DNA of 53,136 bases from Chroococcidiopsidaceae cyanobacterium YX2bin18 (GCA_030446505.1 JAUJND010000021.1:1-53136); one strand, 5' to 3'; counted from the stretch's first letter, positions 1 through 10,624 are shown. Translations and numbers: made by a program. Notes: a model not told the origin generated them from the sequence alone.

Positions 1-1010
1 ACCCCACGCTACCCCCACCTCTGACTCACCCGCCCCCTAGACAGCTCGAGCAGTCAATCATATATAAAATTTGCCAGACACTAGAGCAGTTGGATGGTGT
101 AGGCAAGTTCAAGCAAGATGCCTGGGAACGTGTTGAAGGAGGTGGAGGGCGATCGCGTGTCATGCGTGATGGCAGTATTTTTGAACAGGGTGGGGTTGGC
201 TTCTCTGAAGTTTGGGGTTCTCATCTACCGCCCTCCATTCTGGCACAACGCCCAGAGGCAGAAGGGCATGAATGGTTTGCCACTGGTACTTCAATGGTGT
301 TACATCCCCGTAATCCTTATGTGCCAACTGTACACCTCAATTATCGCTATTTTGAAGCGGGACCAGTCTGGTGGTTTGGCGGCGGCGCAGATTTAACGCC
401 CTATTATGGGTTTGCTGAAGATGCTGCACATTTCCACCTGTCTCTAAAACAAGCTTGCAATGCCCAAAATCCAGAGTATTACCCAGTATTTAAGCGCTGG
501 TGTGATGAATATTTTTATCTCAAGCATCGCCAAGAAAATCGTGGTGTTGGTGGTATCTTCTTTGATTACCAAGATGGTCAGGGTCAGTTATATCGAGGAC
601 CTCACCCAGAGGGTGCAGCTGCTGCTTATAGTAACCAAATTAATCCGCCAGCGCCTCGCAGCTGGGAAGAACTATTTGCCTTGGCGCAGGGTTGTGGAAA
701 CGCATTTTTACCTTCATACGTGCCGATTGTGGAACGGCGACGGGGAATTGAGTATGGCGATCGCGAACGCAACTTTCAGCTGTATCGCCGGGGACGTTAC
801 GTTGAATTCAATTTAGTTTATGACAGAGGTACAATCTTTGGACTCCAAACCAATGGACGCACCGAATCAATTTTGATGTCACTCCCACCTCTGGTACGGT
901 GGGAATACGGCTATCAACCAGAACCCAATACGCCGGAAGCCGAGTTGTATGAAACTTTCTTAAAGCCTCAGGACTGGGCTAACTGGACTTCGGCTAGATC
1001 GCAAGTGTGA
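1..1010 (+). CDS. hemF: Oxygen-dependent coproporphyrinogen III oxidase (5' partial)
   Basis: Aerobic heme/chlorophyll pathway enzyme that decarboxylates coproporphyrinogen III to protoporphyrinogen IX in the cytoplasm. The frame is open from base 3 to the stop at 1008-1010, so the true start lies left of the window; an internal TTG at 90 is not the start, since family-like residues (ICQTLEQ) continue upstream of it. Family motifs seen: [36 protein letters not shown], a DEYFYLKHR segment, the FFDYQDG stretch and the C-terminal [25 protein letters not shown] in pieces. About 335 residues are visible, close to the usual 330-350. The extreme N-terminal part ([11 protein letters not shown]) is unusual and may be variable or contain an indel. 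Identification is secure; only the start is missing. Confidence 0.96.
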   Translation, partial: PTLPPPLTHPPPRQLEQSIIYKICQTLEQLDGVGKFKQDAWERVEGGGGRSRVMRDGSIFEQGGVGFSEVWGSHLPPSILAQRPEAEGHEWFATGTSMVLHPRNPYVPTVHLNYRYFEAGPVWWFGGGADLTPYYGFAEDAAHFHLSLKQACNAQNPEYYPVFKRWCDEYFYLKHRQENRGVGGIFFDYQDGQGQLYRGPHPEGAAAAYSNQINPPAPRSWEELFALAQGCGNAFLPSYVPIVERRRGIEYGDRERNFQLYRRGRYVEFNLVYDRGTIFGLQTNGRTESILMSLPPLVRWEYGYQPEPNTPEAELYETFLKPQDWANWTSARSQV

Positions 1011-1040
1011 AAGATGCAAGCAAGTAGCTAGCAATAAAAA

Positions 1041-1066
1041 ACTCACTGGTTTTTTCCCCAGTGAGT
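1041..1066 (-). terminator. Intrinsic terminator of the Mo-nitrogenase-C gene
   Basis: Perfect 9-bp inverted repeat ACTCACTGG (1041-1049) / CCAGTGAGT (1058-1066) with an 8-base loop. On the minus strand the hairpin is followed by a T tract (complement of the A run at 1036-1041), the expected layout for a terminator of the minus-strand gene ending at 1100. It also lies 31 bases after the hemF stop and may stop convergent transcripts. Confidence 0.75.
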
Positions 1067-1099
1067 CAGCAATATTCTTACTTCAAGTAACTGCCTTAT

Positions 1100-1474
1100 T
1101 CAGCAGTAGGGTGTAATATCCTCGCCACACTCATCGGCTAAATAGCACAACGCCCGGAAGCGTAACCCCACAACTTCCTCGTAGAGTGGGTTAAGCTTGC
1201 ACATTGGCGGAATATGAAACAGTGTGTGACCAAAAAACTTCACATCGCGCTCAAATGGGCATTGAGCGGGAATAGATTTGCACAAGCGGTGAGCTAGTTT
1301 TGGTTTACGGACTTCTAGCTGATTTAACCACTGACGTAGAGGTTGCAAAATATCAAAGGTAGGCTTTGAGGAGGCATGGTGCGGGGTTGCATTAGTCACG
1401 GGTGCATCTGCTTGGTCAATCCACACCCAGCTAGTAAGGGAAAGATTTGGCGTTGTATAGTGCAATACATTCAT
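1100..1474 (-). CDS. Mo-dependent nitrogenase C-terminal domain family protein
   Basis: A 124-residue protein whose second half matches the small cyanobacterial family named after the Mo-dependent nitrogenase C-terminal domain: LRQWLNQLEVRKPKLAH, SIPAQCPFERDVKFFG, HIPPMCKLNPLYEEVVGLRFRA and the ending LADECGEDITPYC, read here in consecutive pieces. The conserved Cys residues (IPAQC, PPMC, ALC, DEC, terminal PYC) suggest metal or redox binding, but no activity is established. Members are common in cyanobacteria, including ones that do not fix nitrogen, so the name should not be read as evidence of nitrogenase. A GAGGAG-type ribosome site precedes the ATG at 1474. Followed by a hairpin terminator at 1041-1066. 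Confidence 0.85.
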   Translation of the reverse strand: MNVLHYTTPNLSLTSWVWIDQADAPVTNATPHHASSKPTFDILQPLRQWLNQLEVRKPKLAHRLCKSIPAQCPFERDVKFFGHTLFHIPPMCKLNPLYEEVVGLRFRALCYLADECGEDITPYC

Positions 1475-2134
1475 TTTTCACTCCTCTGTCTCAATGATGC
1501 AAATTGTCTACAGAACATTTACAAGGTTTCAACGGGCTTTATCGGAATAATGTTCCTCTGACTGGGATAAAGTGTTATGGCTCTACATATTTAAGTCAGG
1601 AACCTTTTACTTCTACATAAAGCTAACTAAAAATCCCGTTTAAACGTAAGATCACTTAGGCTATCTTGTTCATGACTTAATCTAGTTAAAACTTTGGTGA
1701 AGTAAGATGCTCTTTGCGCGAAGTTCATGTACGATGACTATTTGGACAGCGTGGTCAAATCATCCCCTAAAAATTTACTCAGTATAAATTACAGAGTGGG
1801 TGGTAAAGTATGAAGCTCAGTTGTACTCAAGCCTCTAATCTGGAAGCTGCTATCATCTTGACCGAGATACCCAGAAAGATGAATGAGAAACATCACTGAA
1901 GTTTTGCAAGTTGAAATCAAGTTTTCCGTAAATCCACCAACCATTTAGTAGTTTAGACTAACTATGTAAAGAAAAGTTGCGGGTTTGAGCAAAATAAAAT
2001 GGTGTGATATCCGATAGATGGACTGAGATAAGCGTAAATTCTTCTCAGGGATTTAAGTTGAGCAACTCAAAATAGTAGTGTCCACTTTTAACGGCGTTTG
2101 CCTAGCATGAGCAGCAGAATCATAGCAAGCCGCG
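1475..2134. other. Intergenic region, no gene seen
   Basis: About 660 bases between the starts/ends of two minus-strand genes. Stops are frequent in all frames; I find no RNA gene, repeat or recognisable gene remnant. It must contain the promoter of the gene at 1100-1474. Confidence 0.5.
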
Positions 2135-2175
2135 CAAAAAATAGGGATGGAGAGTCCTAAAAAACTTCCACCCCT
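2135..2175 (-). terminator. Probable intrinsic terminator of rnj
   Basis: Imperfect inverted repeat AGGGATGGA (2143-2151) / CTTCCACCCCT (about 2165-2175). On the minus strand, 25 bases after the rnj stop, it forms a hairpin followed by a run of six T (the A run at 2136-2141). Confidence 0.6.
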
Positions 2176-2199
2176 AATTTAATTACCTAATTTTCTGGG

Positions 2200-3963
2200 T
2201 TACGATGCGACTTGAGCAGTAGTGCGACGGCGTCTTCTGCCATCTGCGGCTTTCACGGGTTCGTTTGGTGTTTGCATCAATAAGGTAACAGATGTTTGGC
2301 TCTGCAATTCTCGACGTATTGAGCGTTGTAGTTCGCGTTCTAGTTGTGTTTGCAGTCCAACCCAGTCTACCTCCAGTTGTTCCCCGTCAGCAGCGCGAGC
2401 AAAATCTGACCAGCGATCGCGGAGAACTTCTTCCATCCGTTCTTGCACCCACTTTTGCAGCAAAGCTCGATCAACTGACGTTACCACACCCCGGACATGA
2501 ATTTCTGGCTTCATCATTAACTTGCCATTCCAATCCACTGTAGCTGCAATAGTAACGATACCTTCTTCTGCTAGGCGTTGTCGCTCCTGTAGTACAGTAC
2601 CGTTGACTATTCCACAGCCAGACGTATCCACTAAATCAATTCCAGCGGGAACTTTTCCTGCAAGGCGAATAGCATCCTCAGAAACTTCTACTACATCGCC
2701 ATTATGCATAATGACTATGTTTTCCGCTGGAATACCCATACTTTGGGCTGTCTGCGCGTGTTTAACTAACATCCGATGCTCTCCATGAGCAGGCAAGAAA
2801 AACTTAGGCTTAGTTAAACCAATCATCAGCTTTTGATCTTCTTGACAGCCGTGACCAGATACGTGAATTCCTTGCTCACGACCATACACCACCTTAGCGC
2901 CCTGCATCATCAAGCGATCAATAGTCTTAACCACAGCGATTGTATTACCCGGAATCGGGTTAGCCGAAAACACTACCGTATCCCCCTCACGGATTTTGAG
3001 GTGGGGATGTTCACCGTTGGCAATGCGCGTCGTTGCCGACATTGGTTCGCCTTGAGAACCTGTTGCCAGAAACAGGGCATTTTCAGCAGGCATATTGCGG
3101 ACGGTATGCAAAGGCTGCAAGAGATTATCTGGACACTTAATGTAACCCAAATTACGGGCATGGGCAATCACGTTTAGCATTGAGCGCCCGACAACCGATA
3201 CAACGCGATTGTACTTCTGCGCCAGTTCTAAAATCATGTTGATCCGATGTACAGAAGAAGCAAAGGTAGTTACCAAGAGTCGTCCTGTCGCTTGGCTGAA
3301 AACTCGGTCAAGATTAGGATAAACCGAACGTTCAGAAGGTGTAAATCCTGGTACTTCCGAATTTGTTGAGTCACTAATCAGGCACAGTACACCCTTTTCG
3401 CCGTGTTCTGCTAGCCGCTGTAAATCAAAAAACTCTCCATCAACTGGAGTGTGGTCAAACTTGAAGTCTCCAGTGTGGATAATTACTCCAGCTGGAGTAT
3501 GAAGGGCAACGGTGAAACTATCGGCGATTGAGTGCGTGTTGCGAATAAATTCTGCTACAAATCCTGAGCCAATCCGGACTAAGTCGCGGGGACGAACTGT
3601 TCTTAATTCAGTGCGATTACGCACGCCTGCTTCTTCCAACTTGCCTTCTAGCATTGCCAATGCTAGACGCGGACCATAAATAACTGGAATCTCAAACTGC
3701 TTTAGGTGATATGCAATCCCGCCAATGTGGTCTTCATGACCGTGAGTAACAATCATGCCTTTGATCTTGTGACGATTTTCACGCACATACGTCATGTCAG
3801 GCAGGACAATATTTACTCCGTGCATCTCATCAGTAGGAAAAGCCAGTCCTGCATCTAAAAGTACGATTTCGTCGTTGTACTCAAACACACAGGTATTCTT
3901 ACCAATTTCATGCAAACCTCCTAAAGGAATAATTTTGATGGTGGGTGAAGTTTCTGTGGTCAT
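2200..3963 (-). CDS. rnj: Ribonuclease J (metallo-beta-lactamase/beta-CASP RNase)
   Basis: A 587-residue RNase J, the 5'-3' exo/endoribonuclease used by cyanobacteria for mRNA decay and rRNA processing. The zinc-binding metallo-beta-lactamase signature HGHEDHIGG is near residues 74-82; the beta-CASP region follows (LISDSTNSEVPG, TFASSVHRI, ATGSQGEPMSA), with the RNA-metabolising block VSGHGCQED and FLPAHGEHRMLVKHA, then the C-terminal RNase J domain and a basic tail (GRRRRRTT). Length is normal. ATG at 3963 starts a clean match. It lies downstream of asd and dapA on the same strand (181-base gap to dapA), a cyanobacterial arrangement. Intact, unlike many neighbours. Confidence 0.95.
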   Translation of the reverse strand: MTTETSPTIKIIPLGGLHEIGKNTCVFEYNDEIVLLDAGLAFPTDEMHGVNIVLPDMTYVRENRHKIKGMIVTHGHEDHIGGIAYHLKQFEIPVIYGPRLALAMLEGKLEEAGVRNRTELRTVRPRDLVRIGSGFVAEFIRNTHSIADSFTVALHTPAGVIIHTGDFKFDHTPVDGEFFDLQRLAEHGEKGVLCLISDSTNSEVPGFTPSERSVYPNLDRVFSQATGRLLVTTFASSVHRINMILELAQKYNRVVSVVGRSMLNVIAHARNLGYIKCPDNLLQPLHTVRNMPAENALFLATGSQGEPMSATTRIANGEHPHLKIREGDTVVFSANPIPGNTIAVVKTIDRLMMQGAKVVYGREQGIHVSGHGCQEDQKLMIGLTKPKFFLPAHGEHRMLVKHAQTAQSMGIPAENIVIMHNGDVVEVSEDAIRLAGKVPAGIDLVDTSGCGIVNGTVLQERQRLAEEGIVTIAATVDWNGKLMMKPEIHVRGVVTSVDRALLQKWVQERMEEVLRDRWSDFARAADGEQLEVDWVGLQTQLERELQRSIRRELQSQTSVTLLMQTPNEPVKAADGRRRRRTTAQVAS

Positions 3964-4144
3964 TTTCTCTTTGATAGGTTGTTTTTTGGAGTTAAATTAA
4001 CTGTCGTAGGCAGGATCAGCTAAGTTTTAGACTGCTGTTTAAGAAGACATTGGGTATACGACTGAATCAGTTTTATAAAAGCTGTCAGTCATAACAATTT
4101 GCTATAGCTAGTACCTAGTTATTCAGTTATCAAAAGCTCACAGC

Positions 4145-5026
4145 TTATATCACAGATTCAGTAAGAACTGCTTTTAATTTTTCGCTCATCCAGTTATCGT
4201 CTTCACACAATGGTAGACGAGTGGAGCCAACATTCCAGCCTTTAAGTTTCAGCGCAGTTTTAATCGGAATCGGGTTAGTAGTCGCAAACAAAGCTTTGAA
4301 CAATGGAAAAAGTTTAAGGTGAATTTGGGTAGCAACTTTGCTATTACCTGTGTCAAAGGCTTGGATCATTTGTTGTAGTTGTTTTCCCACAAGGTGGCTT
4401 GCTACACTAACTACACCATTGCCGCCGACAGCTAACAAGGGAAGTGTCAGTGAATCATCACCAGAGTAGAGTTTGAAATTGTTCGGAGTTAAGCGGCGAA
4501 TTTCACTTGCCTGATCTAAATTACCCGTTGATTCTTTGATTCCTACAATATTTTCAATTTCAGCTAAACGAGCAACTGTCTCAGGTTGAAGATTTTGACC
4601 AGTGCGGCTAGGGACGTTATATAACAAAAAAGGTAGATCGGGACAGGCAAGTGCGATCGCTTTAAAGTGTTGATAAAGTCCTGCTTGCGGCGGCTTATTG
4701 TAATAGGGAACAACTTGTAAAGAGCCATGTAACCCTATTTTAACCGCTTTTTGGGTAGCTGCGATCGCTTCACTAGTCGAATTAGAACCCGTTCCTGCCA
4801 TCACTAGAGCTTTTCCCGCTACCGCCTGAAGCACCACTTGAAATAACTGGTACTCTTCATCCCAGCTAAGTGCAGGCGATTCCCCAGTTGTTCCACACAC
4901 AACTAATGTATCTGTACCCTGCTTTACGAGATACGCTGCCAGTTCCTCTGCTACGGAATAGTTAACATTGCCGTCTTCCTTGAACGGCGTGATCATGGCG
5001 GTTAAAACCCGTCCAAAATCTACCAC
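4145..5026 (-). CDS. dapA: 4-hydroxy-tetrahydrodipicolinate synthase
   Basis: Condenses pyruvate with aspartate semialdehyde, the committed step of lysine/diaminopimelate synthesis; cytoplasmic TIM barrel. The 293 residues are the usual length. GTTGES (45-50) binds the pyruvate carboxyl, Tyr136 sits in [10 protein letters not shown] and the Schiff-base Lys is K164 in VGIKEST. The start is the ATG at 5026. It follows asd by 51 bases on the same strand, and Asd supplies its substrate, so the two are probably cotranscribed, with rnj downstream. Confidence 0.95.
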   Translation of the reverse strand: MVDFGRVLTAMITPFKEDGNVNYSVAEELAAYLVKQGTDTLVVCGTTGESPALSWDEEYQLFQVVLQAVAGKALVMAGTGSNSTSEAIAATQKAVKIGLHGSLQVVPYYNKPPQAGLYQHFKAIALACPDLPFLLYNVPSRTGQNLQPETVARLAEIENIVGIKESTGNLDQASEIRRLTPNNFKLYSGDDSLTLPLLAVGGNGVVSVASHLVGKQLQQMIQAFDTGNSKVATQIHLKLFPLFKALFATTNPIPIKTALKLKGWNVGSTRLPLCEDDNWMSEKLKAVLTESVI

Positions 5027-5077
5027 CCTTTTTAACTCCTGATTAACCTCTTTCTAATTCTGCATTTTGGTTGCTTT

Positions 5078-6120
5078 TCATAAAGTTAAAGCAACCGCAG
5101 CAGGTTGGAGCAAACTTTTTGCTACTAATAACTCTGCAATCTGGATCGCGTTCAACGCTGCGCCTTTGCGAATTTGGTCTCCACAAAGCCAAATTTCCAA
5201 ACCACAGGGATGAGAAATATCCTGGCGAATGCGACCTACTAAAACTTCATCTCGACCTGTAGCTTCTACTGGCATCGGAAAATGATTTGCCTTCCAGTCT
5301 TCCACTACTTGCACCCCAGGAGCTTGACTCAAAATTTCTCTAGCTTCATTTACAGTTAAAGGCGTTTCAAATTCTAGATTAATTGCTTCTGAGTGCGCCC
5401 TGAGTACGGGAACCCGAATACACGTTGCTGTAATTTTTAGCTGCTGGGTATCAAAAATTTTGTGCGTTTCGTTCACCATCTTCATTTCTTCCTCACAATA
5501 CCCCAGTTCGTTAATTGGGGAGTTATGAGGAAATAAATTGAAAGCTAGAGGGTAAGGAAAAATCTCTGTTGTTGGTTCCTCTCCTTGTAAAATGGCTTGG
5601 GCTTGACTTTTAACTTCCTCTATTGCTTTTGCACCCGCGCCACTAGCAGATTGGTAGGTTGCAGCAACAATGCGTTTTACCGTTCTCACTTGATGCAGAG
5701 GCCAGACTGCCACTGCCATTAAAATTGTCGTGCAGTTAGGATTAGCGATAATACCTTGATGAGCAGCAACAGCTTGAGGATTGACTTCTGGCACTACTAA
5801 AGGAACTTGTGAATCCATCCGAAAAGCACTGGAGTTATCAATCACGACTGCACCAGCGGCTACAGCAATCGGCACCCAGGTTTTTGAAGCGTAACCGCCA
5901 GCTGAGCTAAAACCAAATCTACGTTATCAAAAGAGCGATCGCCCACAGGCTCTACTGGTAGACTTTCACCCTGAAACTGCATAGTTTTCCCTGAAGACCG
6001 AGGTGATGCTAAAAGCTTCAAATCAGCCAAAGGAAACTTCCGCTTTTCTAGCAATTCTAACAACTCTTTGCCAACAGCACCAGTTGCTCCTAATACGGCG
6101 ACCCGATAAGATTTTGTCAA
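5078..6120 (-). pseudogene. asd: Aspartate-semialdehyde dehydrogenase, split by one frameshift
   Basis: Reduces aspartyl phosphate to aspartate semialdehyde with NADPH, feeding dapA downstream and the threonine/methionine branch. The N-terminal part (6120 to about 5905) has the nucleotide-binding start RVAVLGATGAVGKELLELL. The second part has VVIDNSSAFRMD, the catalytic-Cys block IANPNCTTI, AATYQSASGAGA and the ending IRKGAALNAIQIAELL. The two parts join when one base is added near 5904: the text then reads LASAGGYASKTWVPIAVAAGAVV, where now LAQLAVTLQK appears. The joined protein is about 348 residues, normal for the family. Both halves are fully conserved and the gene is essential, so a sequencing error is more likely than gene loss. 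Start ATG at 6120 is supported by the N-terminal match. Confidence 0.9.
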
Positions 6121-6810
6121 CTTCTTTCCTCCATCAGAATGACTAAAATTAATTACTTCAAGCCTCGGAATAAATTATGTAGTAAAAGTATTGACATTTA
6201 ACTAAAAAGAAGCTATTTAAAGTTGACATACAAAATTTTAAAGCAATTTTTAAGGTAAATGTAGTAATCAGCAGTTTAGAACGATTGTTCTAAAATTTCA
6301 AAAGGATTTAACAATTATCATCATATCCAAAACTGAGTTTTGTCAGCAGACTAAAGGCTCGTTGGGTTGACAGTACCTATATATAATATTATGCAGAGGA
6401 AACCCGAATATAATTGAGTTAGTTTTGGTGTAGTGTATGCTTTGCATAATTTTAACTATCACCCTAATGGCTTGAATCCAATCAGCCTTTGGCTTGCCAG
6501 AGCATAAGGGATAGCATTAGTCCTCAACGCCATATTACAGCAAAATCAGTAATGCTGAAGTTCTACAAGCATAGTCAAAAGCTAGGGTATCACGCTGTCA
6601 GACCTAGAGGAAAAATAGTTTACGAAGTTAAACGCTTTCATTCGTTAGTGAGATAGTGTACACCAAAAAAAATGGTTATGAAGTTGAGCTGTTATTCACT
6701 AGGAGATATCAAGCTTAGAGATAGAATGAGCAAGGTTTAAAATGTTTTAAGCAAGTACCAAGCATTGTGTATTGCTTTAGTCAAAAGAAGTTATCGAATA
6801 AAGTTGAATC
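6121..6810. other. Divergent intergenic region between asd and tig
   Basis: 690 bases separating the asd-dapA-rnj and tig-clpP-clpX operons. No gene or RNA is recognisable. It is AT-rich and must hold both promoters. One candidate plus-strand promoter is TTGACA (6367-6372), 17 bases, TATGCA (6390-6395). Its -35 box is perfect but the -10 box weak, and it lies more than 400 bases from the tig start, implying a long leader if used. Confidence 0.4.
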
Positions 6811-8247
6811 ATGAAAGTAACCCAAGAAAAACTTCCTGCTAGTCAGATTAGTCTAGAAATAGAAATTCCGATAGAAAAGTCTCAGCACACTTATGAGCAA
6901 GTAATTCAAAAATTTGCCCGTTCTGCCAATATTCCTGGATTTCGTAAAGGCAAGGTGCCTCGCCAAATATTGTTACAGCGGCTCGGTTTGGCTCAGATTA
7001 AGGCAGCAGCTTTAGAAGAACTGGTTCAAAGTGGACTTACAGAGGCTATTAAACAATCAGAAATTCAGGTGATTGGTCAACCGCAGCTACGCTCCTCTTT
7101 TGAGGATTTAGTAAATCAGTATGAGCCAGGGAAACCGTTGACTTTCTTAGCTGCCGTGGATGTCCAACCAGAGGTAAATCTTGCTCAGTATAGCGGTTTA
7201 AAAGTCCAAGCAGAAGAAGTCAAGTATAATCCCGCAAGCGTGGAGAAAGTACTGGAAGAAAATCGTACAGAAATGGCGACTTTGGTTCCAGTAGAAGGAC
7301 GTGCTGCTCAGGTGGGGGATGTCGCAGTAGTTGATTTTAAAGGGCATTTTGTAAATGAAAGCGAGGCGACGGAACTTCCTCAAGAAATTCCCGGTGCTAC
7401 TGCAACAGATTTTCAAGTGGAACTGCTGGAACGACGGTTTATAGAAGGCTTTATCGATGGCATAATTGGCATGAATCCGGAGGAGAATAAAGAAGTTGCT
7501 GCCAAGTTTCCCGAAGACTATCCTCAAAAAGATTTAGCAGGTAAAGCTGCTGTGTTCACGGTAACACTGAAAGAGCTTAAGGAAAAAGAGCTACCAGAAC
7601 TGAATGATGACTTCGCACAAGAAGCCAGCGAGTTTGAGACTTTAGAAGAATTACGAGCTTCCCTAGAATCTCGATTTCAAGCAGAGGCTGAGAGTAAAAC
7701 AAAGGTAAACAAAGAGCAAGCGCTCTCGGATGAACTTTTAAAGCATATCGAAGTCGAATTGCCAGAAACTATGATTGCTGAAGAAGTGGATGCAATGCTG
7801 ACTCAAACAGCAGTTCAGTTAAGTAACCAAGGAATTGATGTTAAAAAGCTATTTACCCCAGAAAGTATACCTCAGTTGAGAGAGCGATCGCGCCCCGAAG
7901 CAGTAGAGCGTCTGAAGCGATTACTGGCGCTGCGAGAAGTGGCTAAACGTGAATCTATCCAGGTTGAACCAGGGGTAGTTGAAGCACGGATCAAAGAGCT
8001 AATGGCGCAGTACTCTGGTAAAGACATTGATATAGACAGATTACGGGAGGTTGTTGCAGAAGAACTGTTGACAGAAAAAATTATGAACTGGCTGGAAGAA
8101 CACGCCACCATTGAACTCGTACCTGAAGGTTCTTTAAAAGAATCTAATGTTGATGCGGAAGTTGTTACAACTACTAATGATGTAAAAGTATCCGATGCTA
8201 CTATTGAAGCTAGTCAAGCGGTCACAGAAACAGCTGATGCTGAATAA
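6811..8247 (+). CDS. tig: Trigger factor (ribosome-associated chaperone / PPIase)
   Basis: Binds the ribosome exit tunnel and folds nascent chains; also a peptidyl-prolyl isomerase. 478 residues. The N-terminal ribosome-binding domain contains the signature region IPGFRKGKVPRQI (about residues 45-57). An FKBP-type PPIase domain follows (about 165-250: GDVAVVDFKGHF ... FIEGFIDGIIGM), then the long helical C-terminal chaperone domain with NWLEEHATIELVPEG and an acidic, low-complexity tail of about 35 residues. First gene of the conserved tig-clpP-clpX order; 257 bases separate it from clpP, so clpP may also have its own promoter. Confidence 0.95.
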   Translation: MKVTQEKLPASQISLEIEIPIEKSQHTYEQVIQKFARSANIPGFRKGKVPRQILLQRLGLAQIKAAALEELVQSGLTEAIKQSEIQVIGQPQLRSSFEDLVNQYEPGKPLTFLAAVDVQPEVNLAQYSGLKVQAEEVKYNPASVEKVLEENRTEMATLVPVEGRAAQVGDVAVVDFKGHFVNESEATELPQEIPGATATDFQVELLERRFIEGFIDGIIGMNPEENKEVAAKFPEDYPQKDLAGKAAVFTVTLKELKEKELPELNDDFAQEASEFETLEELRASLESRFQAEAESKTKVNKEQALSDELLKHIEVELPETMIAEEVDAMLTQTAVQLSNQGIDVKKLFTPESIPQLRERSRPEAVERLKRLLALREVAKRESIQVEPGVVEARIKELMAQYSGKDIDIDRLREVVAEELLTEKIMNWLEEHATIELVPEGSLKESNVDAEVVTTTNDVKVSDATIEASQAVTETADAE

Positions 8248-8504
8248 GTAAGGCTAAATTGTGGACACACGTTACAGCTACTAATAGCAAAAATCAACCG
8301 GATGAGTGAGCTAAAAAGTGCTTTATATGTAGTTACAATGCAAATATAGTTACTGTAGCTAGGAACACTTTGAGCATTAGTAAGCTAATGCTACAGTTTG
8401 TTTTCTGTTCTTTGAAGCGTGCTTACGAGCGTTTAGCTTGACTAACTCGGTTTCAAAATAGATAAGGCATAATAGTTTACAAATAGTGGCTACAGTTACA
8501 TCTT

Positions 8505-9212
8505 GTGAAACCTTATTATATGTTCGTATCCCAATTTTTGAATTACCCAATCAACAGTTTAAATAAACTGGAGATTAACTCGCTTGGTCCCAACAACATT
8601 GTTCCTATGGTCGTGGAACAGTCTGGTATGGGGGAACGGGCTTTCGATATCTACTCCAGGTTGCTAAGAGAGCGGATTATATTTCTGGGAACTCCAGTAG
8701 ATGATACTGTTGCTGACTCAATTGTTGCCCAATTGTTATTCCTAGAGGCTGAAGATCCAGAAAAAGACATTCAAGTATACATCAATTCTCCAGGCGGTTC
8801 AGTGACAGCGGGAATGGCAATTTATGACACAATGCAGCAGATTCGCCCTGATGTAGTTACTATTTGTTTTGGATTAGCTGCTAGTATGGGAGCGTTTTTA
8901 CTAACAGCAGGAACAAGTGGTAAGCGGATGTCTTTACCCAGTGCTCGAATAATGATTCATCAACCGCTTGGTGGTGCTCAGGGACAAGCAGTAGACATCG
9001 AAATTCAGGCAAAAGAAATCCTCTATCATAAACGTAAACTGAATGAGTTATTAGCTTATCATACGGGTAAGCCGTTAGAGAGAATTGAAGCCGATACTGA
9101 ACGCGACTTCTTTATGTCGGCAGAGGAGGCGAAAAATTACGGTTTGATTGATCAAGTTATCTCTAGACAAAATCTTCCGAAGGCGGGCGAAGCAATCACT
9201 ACAGTGAAATAA
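8505..9212 (+). CDS. clpP: ATP-dependent Clp protease proteolytic subunit
   Basis: Serine peptidase subunit that forms the ClpXP chamber with the neighbouring ClpX. Catalytic triad counted from the GTG at 8505: Ser127 in GLAASMGAF, His152 in MIHQPLGG, Asp201 in [19 protein letters not shown] and the RERIIFLG N-terminal block are typical. The N-terminus is uncertain: GTG at 8505, or ATG at 8520, which would begin [10 protein letters not shown]; neither has a strong Shine-Dalgarno. The conserved part begins only at about residue 33 (VPMVVEQSG), so this family carries an N-terminal extension. Clearly cotranscribed with clpX, 9 bases downstream. Cyanobacteria have several ClpP paralogues; this is the one paired with clpX. 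Confidence 0.94.
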   Translation: MKPYYMFVSQFLNYPINSLNKLEINSLGPNNIVPMVVEQSGMGERAFDIYSRLLRERIIFLGTPVDDTVADSIVAQLLFLEAEDPEKDIQVYINSPGGSVTAGMAIYDTMQQIRPDVVTICFGLAASMGAFLLTAGTSGKRMSLPSARIMIHQPLGGAQGQAVDIEIQAKEILYHKRKLNELLAYHTGKPLERIEADTERDFFMSAEEAKNYGLIDQVISRQNLPKAGEAITTVK

Positions 9213-9221
9213 GAGGCAGGT

Positions 9222-10562
9222 ATGTCAAAGTACGACTCCCATTTAAAATGTTCGTTTTGCGGTAAGTCGCAAGAACAAGTACGTAAGTTGATTGCCGGTC
9301 CAGGAGTCTACATCTGCGATGAGTGCGTTGACTTATGTAATGAAATTTTAGATGAGGAGTTACTTGAGACAAACGCTGCTACATCCCAACAAGCATCCCG
9401 CTCAGAAACTCCTCAAAAGCGGCGCACCCGCTCTGCAAATATCTCATTGAATCAAATTCCTAAGCCGCGAGAAATCAAAAAGCATCTAGATGAACACGTC
9501 ATTGGTCAAGATGAGGCAAAAAAAGTTTTATCGGTTGCAGTTTATAACCACTACAAGCGATTAAGTCTAGTTGAGACTAAGACCAATGGCAAAGCAATGG
9601 TAGATGACGCAGTAGACTTGCAAAAGTCAAATATTCTTTTAATTGGACCCACTGGTTGCGGCAAAACACTTTTGGCACAAACTCTAGCAAAAGTTCTGGA
9701 AGTACCCTTTGCTGTAGCCGATGCAACCACCCTTACTGAAGCGGGATACGTTGGGGAAGATGTTGAGAATATATTGTTGCGACTGCTTCAAGTTGCTGAT
9801 CTGGATGTTGAGGAGGCACAGCGGGGAATTATTTACATTGATGAGATAGATAAGATTGCCCGCAAGAGCGAAAATCCTTCGATTACGCGGGATGTTTCTG
9901 GTGAGGGTGTGCAACAAGCTCTCTTAAAAATGCTGGAGGGAACGATTGCTAATGTGCCGCCCCAAGGGGGGCGTAAACATCCGTATCAAGATTGTATTCA
10001 AATTGATACGAGCAATATCCTGTTTATCTGTGGCGGTGCCTTCGTTGGCTTGGAGAAGGTAGTTGAGCAGCGTACTGGCAAAAAATCAATGGGTTTTATT
10101 CAACCAGGCGAGAGTCAGTCAAAAGAAAAGCGCACGGCAGATGTTCTTAAGCACCTAGAACCAGGCGACTTAGTGAAGTTTGGCATGATTCCGGAGTTTA
10201 TTGGACGAGTGCCAGTAACAGCCGTGGTAGAACCGCTAGATGAAGAAACATTGATGGCGATTTTGACACAACCGCGTAGTGCTTTAATAAAGCAGTACCA
10301 AAAGTTGCTGAAAATGGATAATGTACAGCTAGATTTTAAGCAAGAGGCTTTAAGAGCGATCGCCCAAGAAGCATATCGCCGGAAAACAGGCGCTAGAGCG
10401 CTACGTAGTATTGTGGAAGAATTAATGCTAGAGGTAATGTACGAGTTACCATCTCGTAAAGATGTTGCTCACTGCACGGTAACGCGAGAAATGGTAGAGA
10501 AGCGCTCAACTGCTGAGTTAATTGTACATCCATCCTCACTACCTAAACCAGAATCTGCATAA
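9222..10562 (+). CDS. clpX: ATP-dependent Clp protease ATP-binding subunit ClpX
   Basis: AAA+ unfoldase that recognises tagged substrates and feeds them to ClpP. 446 residues. The N-terminal C4 zinc-binding domain uses C10, C13, C32 and C35 (CSFCGKS ... CDECVDLC). Then [23 protein letters not shown], Walker A GPTGCGKT, Walker [14 protein letters not shown], the pore-loop region [11 protein letters not shown], arginine-finger region EFIGRVPV and sensor-2 [23 protein letters not shown] ribosome site precedes the ATG at 9222 within the short clpP-clpX gap. The linker after the zinc domain is Ser/Arg-rich. Intact. Confidence 0.97.
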   Translation: MSKYDSHLKCSFCGKSQEQVRKLIAGPGVYICDECVDLCNEILDEELLETNAATSQQASRSETPQKRRTRSANISLNQIPKPREIKKHLDEHVIGQDEAKKVLSVAVYNHYKRLSLVETKTNGKAMVDDAVDLQKSNILLIGPTGCGKTLLAQTLAKVLEVPFAVADATTLTEAGYVGEDVENILLRLLQVADLDVEEAQRGIIYIDEIDKIARKSENPSITRDVSGEGVQQALLKMLEGTIANVPPQGGRKHPYQDCIQIDTSNILFICGGAFVGLEKVVEQRTGKKSMGFIQPGESQSKEKRTADVLKHLEPGDLVKFGMIPEFIGRVPVTAVVEPLDEETLMAILTQPRSALIKQYQKLLKMDNVQLDFKQEALRAIAQEAYRRKTGARALRSIVEELMLEVMYELPSRKDVAHCTVTREMVEKRSTAELIVHPSSLPKPESA

Positions 10563-10564
10563 TA

Positions 10565-10608
10565 GTCATTAGTTAATGAACGTTTCTCCATTTTCCGTTG
10601 CTAATGAC
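10565..10608. repeat. Inverted repeat after clpX (possible terminator)
   Basis: GTCATTAG (10565-10572) and CTAATGAC (10601-10608) form an 8-bp stem right after the clpX stop. The ATTAGT/ATGACT wording resembles the short heptamer-type repeats of cyanobacterial intergenic DNA. No T tract follows, so terminator function is only possible. Confidence 0.4.
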
Positions 10609-10624
10609 CAATGACTGATAAAAG

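Noticed and set aside
1100..1474. Evidence of nitrogen fixation
   Set aside because: The small Mo-nitrogenase-C family occurs widely in cyanobacteria regardless of nif genes, and no nif gene is in the window.
2222..2788. Plus-strand reading frames across rnj
   Set aside because: They are antisense to a fully conserved RNase J gene, have Ser/Arg/Cys-rich unnatural composition and no ribosome sites.
6367..6387. Promoter made of TTGACA (6367) and TATAAT (6382)
   Set aside because: Both boxes are near perfect but only 9 bases apart, far too close for a sigma-70 promoter.
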